DNA of 64,000 nt from the NCBI GenBank assembly GCA_907163345.1, contig CAJQUN010000032.1, positions 5,990,424-6,054,423 of the forward strand, read 5' to 3'. Source of the stretch: Haberlea rhodopensis. Lineage: Eukaryota > Streptophyta > Magnoliopsida > Lamiales > Gesneriaceae. Under the pieces are notes generated by a model, which worked only from the letters and a program-made list of their open reading frames with translations, ran no database searches and was not told the DNA's origin. The position numbers and the translations under genes are program-made. Shown in pieces: positions 1-10,660 of this stretch; positions within the stretch are counted from its first letter, which is position 1, and every line of letters starts with the position of its first letter.

Positions 1-482
1 AAAATATTAAATTATGTAGGAAACATGCCACCACCAACAACCCCAACTCCCATGCATACAATCCGGAATCGAGGAACCATCCGAACTTGCCATGAGCCAA
101 TCAACATACTGTGATGGACCCACAACCACAGCTGGATATGCCCAAAGCCAAGAATGGAGGAGCTAATGACCAAATTCTTCACATCGACGGAGACAAGATT
201 CCAAAATCAAGAGGCGTCGATAAATAATTTGGAAGCACAAGTGAGGCAGCTAGCAACCATATTGGATGAACGAGCTCAATGAACATTGCCCAGTGACACT
301 GAGAATAATCCAAGGGAGCCCATGCCATAACACTGAGGATCAGAAACTGATAGAAAGAATGATGCAAGAAAAGAGTATGAGGACGAGTTGGCTGAGAAAA
401 GAGGGATAAACCATGTGACAAAGGTAAGTATCTTGAGACCACTACACCCATCACCTCACCTACTAAGGTACATATCACACTC
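1..482 (+). pseudogene. Athila-type Ty3/gypsy gag, C-terminal remnant
   Basis: From 154 the frame reads MEELMTKFFTSTETRFQNQE and continues to ...RQLATILDERAQ before a TGA at 280-282. This matches the tail of Athila-type gag proteins, a coiled segment (TETRFQNQEASINNLEAQVRQLA) followed by a PSDTENNPRE-like stretch, which is still readable after the stop. Gag forms the particle that packages element RNA. The copy is broken by several stops, and its N-terminus lies outside the window. It is followed by the protease remnant of the same element. Confidence 0.65.
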
Positions 483-627
483 CCATTTCCCGCTGCATAT
501 AAAAGAGCAAATTTACATGCTAGATTTGGAATATTTCTTGATTTGATTAAGAATCTTCATATTGATAAACTTTTATTGATGATATAGGGCTAAGTTTTTA
601 AAGGAGATACTGTCAAACAAGCGAAAA

Positions 628-1250
628 TTGGAAGAGCATGAGACTATAAATTTAACTGAGGAGTGTTCAGCTATCATTCAAAATGATTCACCTCCAAAGT
701 TAAAGGATCCAGAGAGTTTTACTATACCTTGCAAAATTAATTCTATTTCATTTCATAAATTGTTACGTGATTTGGGTACGAGTGTAAATCTAATGCCTTT
801 ATCTGTTTATAAGAAGCTTGGTTTAGGGGAGCTTCAACCTACAGGGTGTCACTACAAATGGTGGACAAATCCATCAAGTACCCACAAGGAATCGTTGAGG
901 ATGTGCCAATCAAGGTCGAAAAATTCACCATTCCGCTAGATTTTATTGTGTTGGATATGAGGGAAGATGTGGAGATGCCATTGAATCTAGGAAGACCATT
1001 CTTAGCGACGGGAAGTTCATTGATCGATGTCCAAGAAGGGAAGTTGATCCTCCGTGTAGGAGATGATCAAATTACTTTTAATATGTTTCAAATTTTGACA
1101 CATTCACACACCAAGAAAATGTGTTTTAAAGTTCAAATGATTGATACCCTTCCTATTAATATGGTGCAAGGTACTTGCAAGAAGAAGACGGAGGCTGATC
1201 TTAGAAGCAAAATGGACAAAGACAATGGCAAGAAGAAGGTGATGATCACA
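628..1250 (+). pseudogene. Athila-type retroviral aspartic protease, frameshifted
   Basis: Two overlapping frames together give one Athila-type protease region. The first reads ...PESFTIPCKINSISFHKLLR DLGTSVNLMPLSVYKKLGLG, with DLG in place of the usual DTG/DSG catalytic triplet, as is common in this lineage. The second starts at 846 and reads SIKYPQGIVEDVPIKVEKF, later LNLGRPFLATGSSLIDVQEG. The change of frame near 840-850 means it cannot yield one protein. The protease would cut the Gag-Pol polyprotein. No reverse transcriptase follows: after about 1250 the sequence passes straight to an integrase tail. Confidence 0.75.
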
Positions 1251-1281
1251 TCAAAACCCCAACTGAGAGGAGGCCAACTAT

Positions 1282-1506
1282 GTGGGGGGAGACATGGTAT
1301 CTATGAATCAAGTCAAACTCCGTCTGTTTCCAAGGAAGTCGAACACACAATGGATTGTACCGTTCAAAGTGGTCAATGTTCTACCATACGATACTATAAA
1401 TGTAAGAGATGAGAAAGATGCTTTATACACGGTGAAAGGAAATAGGTTGAGGTACTATCACGTGGACGAAGTAAGTTCGCCTACTACTGTCCATCTTGAC
1501 TTTTGA
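1282..1506 (+). pseudogene. Integrase C-terminal tail (Athila-type)
   Basis: The frame reads GDMVSMNQVKLRLFPRKSN..., then PFKVVNVLPYDTINV and VKGNRLRYYHVDE. This is the C-terminal module of Athila/Tat integrases (typically KLFPGKL...W.GPF...V...G......VNG.RLKHY). The integrase zinc-binding and catalytic core, and all RT and RNase H sequence, are missing between this piece and the protease. The element therefore lost several kb inside pol. Confidence 0.7.
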
Positions 1507-2974
1507 AGACGGAATTGGTAAAAAGTCCAGCTTAGGACTATAAATCAAGAACTTTCTATTTTCCCTTTATATTCGTTTTTGAATTTCTTAGTTGCTTTTC
1601 ATTTTGTTTTTGATTTTTGGCTAATGACTCTGTGCATGTTTTGCATGTTTTCTAACCATCTTCCCCATTAGCTGACGATGAGGTGTACGACGACGACTAC
1701 TGACGGTCGTCGTCACATGTATTTTCATGTCTTAATTCCATGCTTAGTACATTGAGGACAATGCATAATTTAAGTTTGGGAGAGTAGGTTTTCATTGTTG
1801 CATGTTGTTACATTCTCTTATTTTGCGAGCTGATTATGGTAGAATTATTGTCGTTTCTTGAGCACCAACGGATTTTTTTTGAAAATGAGTTAATAATTTG
1901 GGAAAAGAATGAATCATAGTAGTGGCTACGGTTCTATGATGATATTGATTTTATTTCGCATGTCGACTTGAGCCTTGAAAATTGTTGAACTTGTATGTGA
2001 ATACTGTTTAAAGTTAATATGTTAAAGATAAGGAATATTTTGAGCACTTTGAGTCATGATCTTGTGGATTGAATGTTGAATAGTGATAAATGGATTGAAC
2101 TTGATTATTGATCTTGAGCATCTTAGAGTTACTCCAGAACCTATTTAATGATGACACTTTGAGGAAATTTTATAGTTATGAACTTGACTTGGAAAATGAT
2201 CCAGACAATTTTTGAAATGTTTGAGTCTTTCAAGCATGCCATGTTTATATCATTCCATAGTGTCCTATTTTGAGCCTAACTGAAAAAGAATGGTGTATGC
2301 ATTGCATATAAATAGACCCTCATTCAACATTTATTGATTAACTCATTATACTTACCCACATATTAGCTTAAAATGAACGTGAATTGTTATATCTTGATGA
2401 GCTTAGTGCAAAATGTTGATGAATGAGCAAAAGAAAAGAAAAAAGAGCATGGAGAAAAGATTATATAAATACGACCCAAAGTGACCAAGGCTAGAAAATA
2501 GAAGAGAAGCTCGATTTGTGCTGAAATATAAACGTTACAAGATTATACTCTCTTCTTTGTGATATCCTATCTTATCTTTGAAACCGACACCAAGTGCCTA
2601 ACAATACAAGCTTAAAAAGGCATTTTGATCCAAGTCTAGGGAGTGAATACATTAGTGGAGAAGTTGTTTGAAAATAGGTCGATGGGTGCTCAACGATAAT
2701 CTTGATTTTGAGATCATTAGCATAATTTGATCTTGAATATGTGTATGAAACTTGAGATTGACAGTAGGATACACTCACGTTCCGAGTTTGAGATATGTTG
2801 CTTGATATGGGGGAAAACACGTCTTATTCAATTTGTTGATTGATTGTTGTTTGTTTGTGAGTGAGAAGTATGAGCTATTTAGTAACCATGAATTGATTCA
2901 TTTGAATTATCAATGTTGAATGCCAGATTTTGACTTATTGCTTGCTCGGGAATGATCAAGTAAGTTGAGGGAGT
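1507..2974 (+). other. Long non-coding 3' region of the Athila-type element
   Basis: No frame of note. The stretch ATTGAGGACAATG followed by AATTTAAGTTTGGG (about 1753-1780) is a sequence I associate with the 3' untranslated part of Athila/Tat elements. The region ends in TAAGTTGAGGGAG, a purine-rich candidate PPT directly before the LTR. Confidence 0.5.
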
Positions 2975-4327
2975 TGATACGTGTGATTTTTATACTTATT
3001 TTGCTATGAAATTATGTGCAAGTTATTATGATTTTGGGACGATATTCTGCACCTTTGGTATATATTTGTTATTTTCAGAAATCTAGGCAAAAGCGCATAA
3101 AAGTGGAGGAAATGAGCTAAAATGACGAAAAAGGACAAAACCGAGCCAACACGTCGAAGAAAGGAAGAAAGAAATAAAAACAAAATTCACAAGCTCGTGA
3201 TCGATTGGTAAAAAATGGCGCGATCGATCGCGAGGGGCAGAAATTTCATAAACAAGAAGGAAGGACGCACGATCGATCAGGAATTACGTGCAATTGATCG
3301 GTGGCTCGGAAATTTTGAATAATCTTTCCTTTTAGAGTTTGGGGCCAACAAGGACACTTCCTTGTTCCTCTTCCATTATAAAAGGCCAATGATACATGAA
3401 AATAAGGGACTTTTACTTCAGATTTTCAGACCTAGAACAAGCTTCCAACCCAATACACTTCAAGCCATTGAAGAGCAAGATACATCGGGGAGACGGGACG
3501 ACGCAGCAACGCAATGAGTCATCTTCTCGTGTTATTTAGTATTCCTAATTGTAAAACATGATTTTACATTGTTATTTGACTATGATAGTTGGCTAAGTTT
3601 GTTGTCAAGACTAGGGGGTCCCAATGTTTGAACCCATGATTTAATAAAGGTTTTTGATTATTTCTTACAATTCTATGTGTGTAATTTATTGTTCTTTATG
3701 CTTTCGAGGGATTGATCATGCTTGAATGATTATTTATATTGCTTTTGACTTGACCATACGATATTGCAATACGACATAATAAATAAAGCCGTGGGTTTAG
3801 ATTAAGACTGGCCAAGTAAAATGACACTCGTGTGATAGCAATAGATTTACCAAATCGAATGCTAGTACTTGTCATAGTTCTTCATACAATTTTGATTGTT
3901 CAACAAGGACACGGGAGTGGTTTATTGCAACATTAGTATTAGACTTGTTATAGCTTGACTATAGTGTAATGAATGAATTAGGAAAACTTGTCACCTTAGA
4001 ACGTAAGATTTTAAATCACAACTAATAAAAGAATTATGAGGGATTACATGGGTGAACCGAAGTCTTGATAATTATCTCTACTGAATTTCTACACTCTTTA
4101 ATGCTTGTTTGTGTTGGAATTATTATTCTTGGTTAATTTAGTTAATTTAATGATCATTAATAATCTTAGGTTACATATAGTTGAGTTAGTTGAGTTTGGT
4201 ACTTTCTTTCTAGTCCCTGTGGCATCGACAATCTTTTCTTACATTCACTATACTAAACCTTGACATCGTGCACTTGCGGTATAATCGTGCTACACTGAGA
4301 ATTTATTGTTTTAATAAATCGCGATCA
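2975..4327 (+). repeat. 3' LTR of the Athila-type element
   Basis: The LTR starts with TGATACGTGTG directly after the purine tract. I place its end at ATCGCGATCA (4327) because Athila-type LTRs usually end just before an AAG-type junction; CTACA at 4294 is an alternative end. A TATA box (TATAAAAGG, 3377-3385) is present. Four GATCGATC-like words lie at 3194-3300, just upstream of the TATA box. The matching 5' LTR is outside the window, so the ends are not confirmed by a second copy. Confidence 0.55.
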
Positions 4328-4992
4328 AAGAGCATGCTAAATGCATAGAATACAGGGAGTCTCTTGAATACCATTGTATTATGCATTTTATTGTATAAAC
4401 CTTGTTAATAATGAAGGTGGTATTTGTGCTCATATATTGTGGGATTGTTCCTGTAGGGACTTTTGCCAAGGGAGACTAAGGCAAGGGTTGATGTGATGAG
4501 CTAGGTGAGGAGTGGAGCTTTCAACATAGAGTGGAGCTAGATAGGACTTTTGAGTTGAACCTTATGAGTTAGTATGATGAAACTATTAGTCATTTCACAC
4601 ATTACTTGGAGAATGTAACTATTTTGTATTTTGGACTTTTCGTAACTCTTCTATTGCTCAATGTAATCAACATAGACATTCTTACCTGATATTATTATTG
4701 GACTATATTGCTTGATTAAGCTGTTTAAGGTAGTTGATGCCTTACAAAACAACACAATTAAATTTTGAAAACCAAACTGATTCAGTCTACAAAATTTATT
4801 CAGTGCGTGAGAACTGATCAGTTCAGGACTGGTCGGTTCAGAACTGATGAAATGTCAGAACTGATTGTATAAGATTGATCAGTTTTGGGTTCAAAACTGA
4901 TAGAAGTAAGGTGATCGATTCAAACTTATCATCTCTACTGAATTGATGTATGGTCAACGGATAGGTTCTTGGTTCTACAAATCGGTTCTATT
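4328..4992. other. Unassigned spacer, probably old LTR debris
   Basis: No coding sequence. The stretch TGTAGGGACTT near 4452 resembles a word in the gypsy LTR at 44486-46404 and could be an old LTR relic. From about 4780 there are many ACTGAT/ATCAGTT words, which resume after the solo LTR at 6991, so 4740-4992 and 6991-7233 are one sequence split by that insertion. Confidence 0.35.
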
Positions 4993-5532
4993 ATAAATGT
5001 AAGGCCTCTCTACCTTAACAGTGTAAAAGTAATATAAATAGGGCTAACATGCATTAAAGACAGTTTATGGTTCCGGTTGTAGCCTTGAGCTAACAGGATT
5101 ACAGGCCAAAAATAAAATTCCAAAAGCTAAACATTCCAAATAATGAATGTTGATATTATAGATTTACACTACTCCTAGAGTAGAGACTATCAAAAAATCT
5201 TGTATCATAATTCCTTAATGCTCCTCGTAGCTCACTGCCTCAACCCGACCCATAGCCCTCCAAGTACAAAAGGTGTACCTATAGGAACAACTCACCATGA
5301 GCATATACATCACTATTCAACCAAATCCAAGCACAATAACATTGCATGAGATATATATGTAAGTATGCTCCTTGATTTACCACATTAGCACATTTTCATT
5401 GTTGTTCCTGTTTGATAAACTCATGCACAAAATCATTAGTTCACAATATAATGATCGATATCACGTTCCAGTTATAACCACAATATTCCACATTAATCAC
5501 TAGAAATGTGACTGTCCGGTCCTGTTACAACA

Positions 5533-5690
5533 GCGGAATTTTAGGACCCCTCGCTTCGACATATAGCGGCATCATATGATATCCCTCGCTTCGACAATGA
5601 CAGCGGCATGTACATCACTTTGACATGACAGCTGCAAATATCATATTACCATCGCTTCATATGACAGCGGCAAGTACCTCCCTCGCTCGT
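5533..5690. repeat. Short degenerate tandem repeat CTCGCTTC...AGCGGC
   Basis: Within the solo LTR, CCTCGCTTCGAC...AGCGGCAT or variants recur four or five times at about 35-45 bp spacing. Each unit joins CGCT to AGCG and could form a small hairpin. Confidence 0.5.
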
Positions 5691-5823
5691 ATATAACAAC
5701 TACCGGAACAATCAAGCATTTCCAACCACATATGTATAAACACAATACTTGAGTCCACAATCATAATGCATCACCATTATCTCAATATATATCAACACAT
5801 TTCATAATCCACACTTGTCCACG

Positions 5824-5846
5824 ATATATATATATATATATATATC
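5824..5846. repeat. TA microsatellite
   Basis: About eleven uninterrupted TA dinucleotides inside the solo LTR. Confidence 0.9.
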
Positions 5847-6060
5847 CAAAGACGTAAGAACACATTTTACTGTCCGATGCCCGTACGTCTCACTACGTAC
5901 CTTAGTCTCAAAAGTGGAGAAGTTGAAGAACTTTATCTCCTTGAAGTTGTTGGTACTTGGGATGGTTCTACCCAACCATACAAATCAATATTAGAAGCCA
6001 ATTATAGTCCGATACCAAAAAATTCCATAAAATAATCATTTTCCCAAAATTCAGCAGCTG

Positions 6061-6228
6061 GCGATCGATCGCGAGCCTTACCGATCGATCGCATCGATGT
6101 AGCGATAGATCGCCAGACCTTTCTGCCTCGCGGCGATTGATCGTGCCATAAATGGCGATCGATCGCCTGCATCATTTTTCGCCACTGTCCTTCGGCGATC
6201 GATCACTGCATTTGTAGCGATCGATCGC
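6061..6228. repeat. Cluster of GCGATCGATCGC palindromes (solo LTR)
   Basis: There are seven copies, at 6061, 6081, 6102, 6133, 6155, 6195 and 6217. Four are perfect or nearly so. Several deviants (GCGATTGATCGT, GCGATAGATCGC, GCGATCGATCAC) show C-to-T or G-to-A changes as expected from CpG decay. The cluster ends about 1.06 kb before the LTR 3' end, reading on the minus strand. Confidence 0.9.
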
Positions 6229-6990
6229 CACCTGCTGTGTGCGCGATTTCTCACCATTTTCGAGCATATTCCAAGTTCTACCACATACACTTCAAACTCA
6301 AACATTCCAACAACTCAAATATCATCATAACTCACTAAAACCCACATGAAACACCTCAAAAATCATAACCCAACCACATACAACACATACTCAAAAATAA
6401 ATCCATAAAAAATCCCAAAATGCTAACCCATTTCAAAACCAAACACCATTAAAACATTAGGAAGGGTTCCATACCTCTTGAGGACTCCAAATCCTACCAA
6501 TAATCTCACAAACAAAGATTTTGTGAAGATTTTTCCTTCCTCCTTTGCCAAATTTCGAAAATGGGAAGAGGTTTAGGGTTGGGAATGAAATTTGGGGATT
6601 TAAGAGTGATGGGTAAAGTGAATGTAAAGTGAGGGTATAGTGGGGTTATAAGAGTTTATAATTAAATTTGTATCCCATTAATTAACATGATGTATAAAAT
6701 ACCCCCACATGGTATTTTAAAAGCATTTTACGAAAATGCATCAAACTCCCAATAAAATCATGCTTTCCAAATAATTGCCAACAATTACAATTAAATCATG
6801 GTAACACCCCATTTCCCAACATGCACAACATGCACCCTGAAATGCACCCCCGGGTCACGCCTACCATGTGACTAAGCATTTCATCAAGATAATTAATTCC
6901 AACACATAATTTAATTATCACTAAAAATAATCACATAAACATAATTAATGTCCAAAATGCATATAATTGTTTCGGGGATATCACAATAAA

Positions 6991-7251
6991 ATCCTACTGA
7001 CCGGTTCTATCGATATGCTCTATCCTACAGATTTAGAATATACTCAACTATTCTATCTACTCAGTTGATCGACTCTAATGATCTACATATATCACCTGTT
7101 CAGACCTGCACTACTGTTGATCTAAAATCTGATAAACTGATTCTTTTGTTCAGTGGATCTATTTTACTAAGTTATTTTGTACTTATATTTTTATCCATCA
7201 GTGGCCTTTCCCAACCAGATTATGAACATGGCTGCTCTGATACCAATTCAA
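6991..7251 (-). other. Leader fragment and PBS of a minus-strand element
   Basis: GCTCTGATACCA (7234-7245) is the reverse complement of the initiator-Met PBS TGGTATCAGAGC. It lies 6 bp from the TGTCACGCC terminus of the LTR that starts at 7252. The rest is non-coding leader, interrupted on the left by the solo LTR. No gag or pol of this element is visible, so it is truncated or displaced. Confidence 0.65.
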
Positions 7252-7915
7252 TGTCACGCCCCAACACCAGAGCCGAATAAACTGATATTACTTTGAAATA
7301 AAAATCCAAAAGAAACAAGCATCATAATATAGAAACACATAAGACTAGTCTTTATTCATAATAATTCGAAATGTCTTTTACAACTATAATGAATTTAAAC
7401 TGAACTGATAAAACTGATACGGAAACTTCTAATACACAGTGGAAGCTTAAAAATTAAACATGACAACTACAGAAATGAAATGTAACAGCTACAAAATTAA
7501 AGTTTTACCAACCCCAAAACTGGTACTATTCATCATATTCAACATGTTCGTTTTATCTGGGATTGTTGGGGGTGAGTGCTTTGGGAAAAACACTCAGCAA
7601 GCAGGAGACAATTGAATATCATAAAAACATACATATATTCATACATGATTTCATAATAGAGCAGATGAAACATAATAGAACAGATGTATCAGATTCACAA
7701 TGTACAGAACCTAAACATGGATCCATTAACATCAAGAAATCAAATATGTTTATATGGATTCAAGTGGTGGCTCCCGTGTATGTGACACTTTAGTCCGCAG
7801 ATTCAAGAGGTAGTCCCATACATGTAGCACTTTGCTCCTAAACATTTATTTCATTGGTGTCTAGAATTTTCAGAAATCTCATATTACATTCGATTGAATT
7901 TTAACACATACGTAC
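7252..7915 (-). repeat. Minus-strand LTR, PBS-proximal part (split by insertion)
   Basis: The plus-strand edge is TGTCACGCCCC, that is, the minus-strand LTR end GGGGCGTGACA, next to a PBS. The LTR is interrupted at 7915 by the 7916-13560 element, continues at 13566 and ends at CTTCACA (14163). The joined length is about 1.26 kb. The termini TGTGAAGACCC...GGGGCGTGACA suggest a Ty3/gypsy LTR. Confidence 0.65.
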
Positions 7916-9802
7916 TGTTGGGTTTTGGAAACCCGAATAATCTTGGTTTTGATGTTAACAAAACTTGTTATTGTGTTGCTAACATATTTCATCAAGTGTG
8001 CAGTTCATAGATCATAACTTAGAAGCTTGATGAATTACAAAGAAGTAGCTTGAAAATATCAAGCTGGACCAAGTCTGAAATTCTGGCAGAGCGGATTGTT
8101 TCGATCATATCTCATAGCTCGGATATCGAAATGGCATGCTTCTAAAGAGATTGAACAGTCAACTCAAAATACTAAAAGTCATATTTCGCAACAGATCGGC
8201 TAGTTCGAATGTTATCAAGGTGAAAAGACGCCTGCAAGATCGAGCTATACCGCGAAGAAACAGCAAGCTGTTTAAGAGAGCAACTGTCAGTCGGTTGTGC
8301 ATAACCCTTAGCTCGCTTATCGGAACGGGACGATTCAGTATGGATTGGAAAGCTAAGACAAAGATCTACAAGTCATCTTTGGAATTCAAAGACTGAATCG
8401 GATATTAAGATGTCCAAAAAGCTTCTGCAAGTCACGCCATGTGACGCATGTAATATCAAGCTGTTACAGCAAGCGACTGTCAGTCTGTTGGCCATAACTC
8501 TCAGCTCGCTTATCGGAACGGAACGATTCAGTATGGGTTGGAAAGCTAAGACAAAGATCTACAAGTCATTTTTGGAAGTAAAAGACTGAATCGGACGTTA
8601 AGATGGCCAAAAAGCTTCTTCAAGTCATGACATGTGCTGCTGCATCCAGCAAACAGACAGTAGGAGCATTGCCTCGTATTTCAAGCATAACTCTCTCATA
8701 CGAACTCGAAATTGAGCGATTTGTGATTCCGTGGAAAGCTAAGAGAAATGGCTACAACTTTCATGTAGATCACTTTGCCCAGAAATCAAAGAATCAAGAG
8801 ATACAAGCAACAGATCAGAAGAGCAAGTTTATCAATCTGTTTTGTATCAAGCTGATTGTCCAGACTGATCCGGCCAGACTGATCTGCCTAGACTGATCCA
8901 GACCAGACTGAGCTGTCCAGACCAGACTGAGCTACCCAAACTGATCTGCCCAAGCTGATCCGGCCAGACTGATCTGTCCAAGCTGATCCGGCCAGTCCGG
9001 TCCAAATACAAAGAGCCCAGAAACCAGAATATGACCGTTGCAAGCTCGGGAATGGTGCAGAACCTTCTCCAACGGGTATATTCTTGTGTCTAACGTATAT
9101 ATCATTACTTGGGGCTATATATACATGATTTGGAAGCTCAATAACAGCTGATTGAAGATCAATCCAATCCTTCCAAAGCAAACCCACTTGGGATTCAATT
9201 GGGGAACTTCAAAGACAAAAGTTGCTAAATGAAGAGCACTCCCCAAACCTTTGGCACCACTTACCTTGCTATATCAGATCTAGTTAGAGATCATTTGTGC
9301 CATATATATTCACTCTATTCATTGTATATGAGAGCTTAATAGATGAGTGAATATCATTGTAACGGTTGATGATTTATCACAACCGGTGAGTGGTCTTTGT
9401 ATGTGAGACATTAAAGAACATACATAGTTGAGTTGCTAGGAGTTCTAGTTGGATGGGGCATTCCCAACTGGATCGGGTTTGTACAACGGGATTGTATAAA
9501 TCAAAGTCTTCTAGTGGAATCCTTCCATTAGGTGGAAGAAGGGGAGGCGTAGAAGGATTAAACCACCTTCGAACTTCCATAACCAAATGCTTGTTTATTT
9601 ACTTTCTTGCATATCTTTAAAATGTCTTTCAAATGTTTAATCGGTTATAGAGCGGGTTATGTCGAGTGTCTTCCGCTCGGTTTTGTAACCGAACTCGATA
9701 TAATCTCTCAGTGCAATTATTTCAAGAACACGAGCTATTGAAGCTGAAGTTGGTTGAACTCGGGTGTGTAATGGCAACCCACCCCCGGATTCGATCCTGA
9801 CA
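7916..9802 (+). repeat. 5' LTR of a non-autonomous SIRE-like element
   Basis: The LTR runs TGTTGGGTTTTGG...GATCCTGACA, 1,887 bp, with TSD CGTAC at 7911-7915 and 13561-13565. It contains two to three diverged units of about 200 bp in tandem (about 8130-8760), an array of CCAGACTGATC-like words (about 8868-9000), a TATA box TATATATAC (9116-9124) and a conserved hairpin/purine module (9471-9580). Open frames inside it are repeat shadows and resemble no known protein. Confidence 0.9.
8868..9003. repeat. CCAGACTGATC-type tandem array just upstream of the TATA box (5' LTR)
   Basis: About ten degenerate 11-14 bp units (CCAGACTGATCCGG, CCAGACTGAGCTG and similar) lie roughly 110 bp upstream of TATATATAC. 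The 3' LTR has only about three units at the same place (about 11600-11655), which explains the roughly 90 bp length difference between the two LTRs. Confidence 0.8.
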
Positions 9803-10660
9803 AGTGGTATCAGAGCGGGTTGTTCTTGGAAAGCATTTTAACCGATTTTTTTGTGCGGATATCTTTTAAAATCATTTTCAAAATTTTTCTCATGAGCATG
9901 AAATATTTTCATAGCATATTTTTTCAAAATTTGGTGTATGAAAATTTTTAGCATAAAAATCAATTTCATTGCATTCATTTTGCACGAAAATAATTTTAAA
10001 ATCTATTCAAATGTTCTGATTTTTGTTCAATATGTTATAAACTCATTTTAAGTTTATAATTTTTATTTTGAGATTTTATCTAACATTTTTCGAAGCATTC
10101 AGTTTTCTGGCAGCTTGCAGCGACTTTGGGAAAATTGGCATAACTTCTTGCTCGGATGTCCAAATGACGAACCGTTTTTTGCGTTGCAAACTAGACTCAT
10201 AGAGGATCGCAACGGTATAGGTCTTGCAGCCTAATTCTTCACAAGGAGATACAGGTTATTCTGCAAAGTTGGACTAAGTGTGTTGCCACCGCTGAAAGAT
10301 GAAATGGACGTTGTTGAGTTTTGTCAAGAAATTCAAATTTGTTGCCAAGTATGCTTCATCCATCATCAAAAGAGGTTATTTTTGTTCAAAAACTAATGTG
10401 CATTACATATTTTTTAATTCGTTTTAGCCTACCCCCATTTGCCCATCATTTGCTCAAATTTTCAAACATTTTAAAATTAAGGGGGAGAGTTTAATCTCAA
10501 TCCTTGAGGGGGAGTAAATTTTATTTGTCTTCCTTTTTTATTCACACAAAAAGGGGGAGAAATATGTTGTTTAAAAAATATGATTTTTCTTGTTATGCAA
10601 CATTGTGCTTTAATGTTCATATTTTTATTCAAGTTTTGTGATCATCAAAAAGGGGGAGAT
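9803..10660 (+). other. Internal domain of the large-LTR element (PBS to PPT), non-coding
   Basis: It starts with AG and then the iMet PBS TGGTATCAGAGC (9805-9816), and ends with AAAAAGGGGGAGAT (10647-10660). Additional GGGGGAG tracts occur at about 10482, 10508 and 10552. No frame longer than noise is present. The first part is AT-rich and could be a leader or packaging region. Confidence 0.8.

Larger units (their letters stand above)
4998..6985 (-). repeat. Solo LTR of a Ty3/gypsy element, TSD ATAAA
   Basis: The plus-strand ends are TGTAAGG...GATATCACA, and ATAAA directly flanks both sides (4993-4997 and 6986-6990). The sequence is alignable in patches with the chromovirus LTR at 23217-25694, including GCCCGTACGT, TTTATCTCCT, TGGGATGGTTCTAC and the terminal TTCGGGGATATCACA, and lies in the same orientation. 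No internal region is present, so this is a solo LTR left by LTR-LTR recombination. It carries seven GCGATCGATCGC-type palindromes at 6061-6228. Confidence 0.85.

Noticed and set aside
8136..8896. Frames of 86 and 97 codons repeated at 10879-11639 as genes
   Set aside because: They are copies within the two LTRs of one element and correspond to the tandem units there; no promoter-to-ORF logic or domain.
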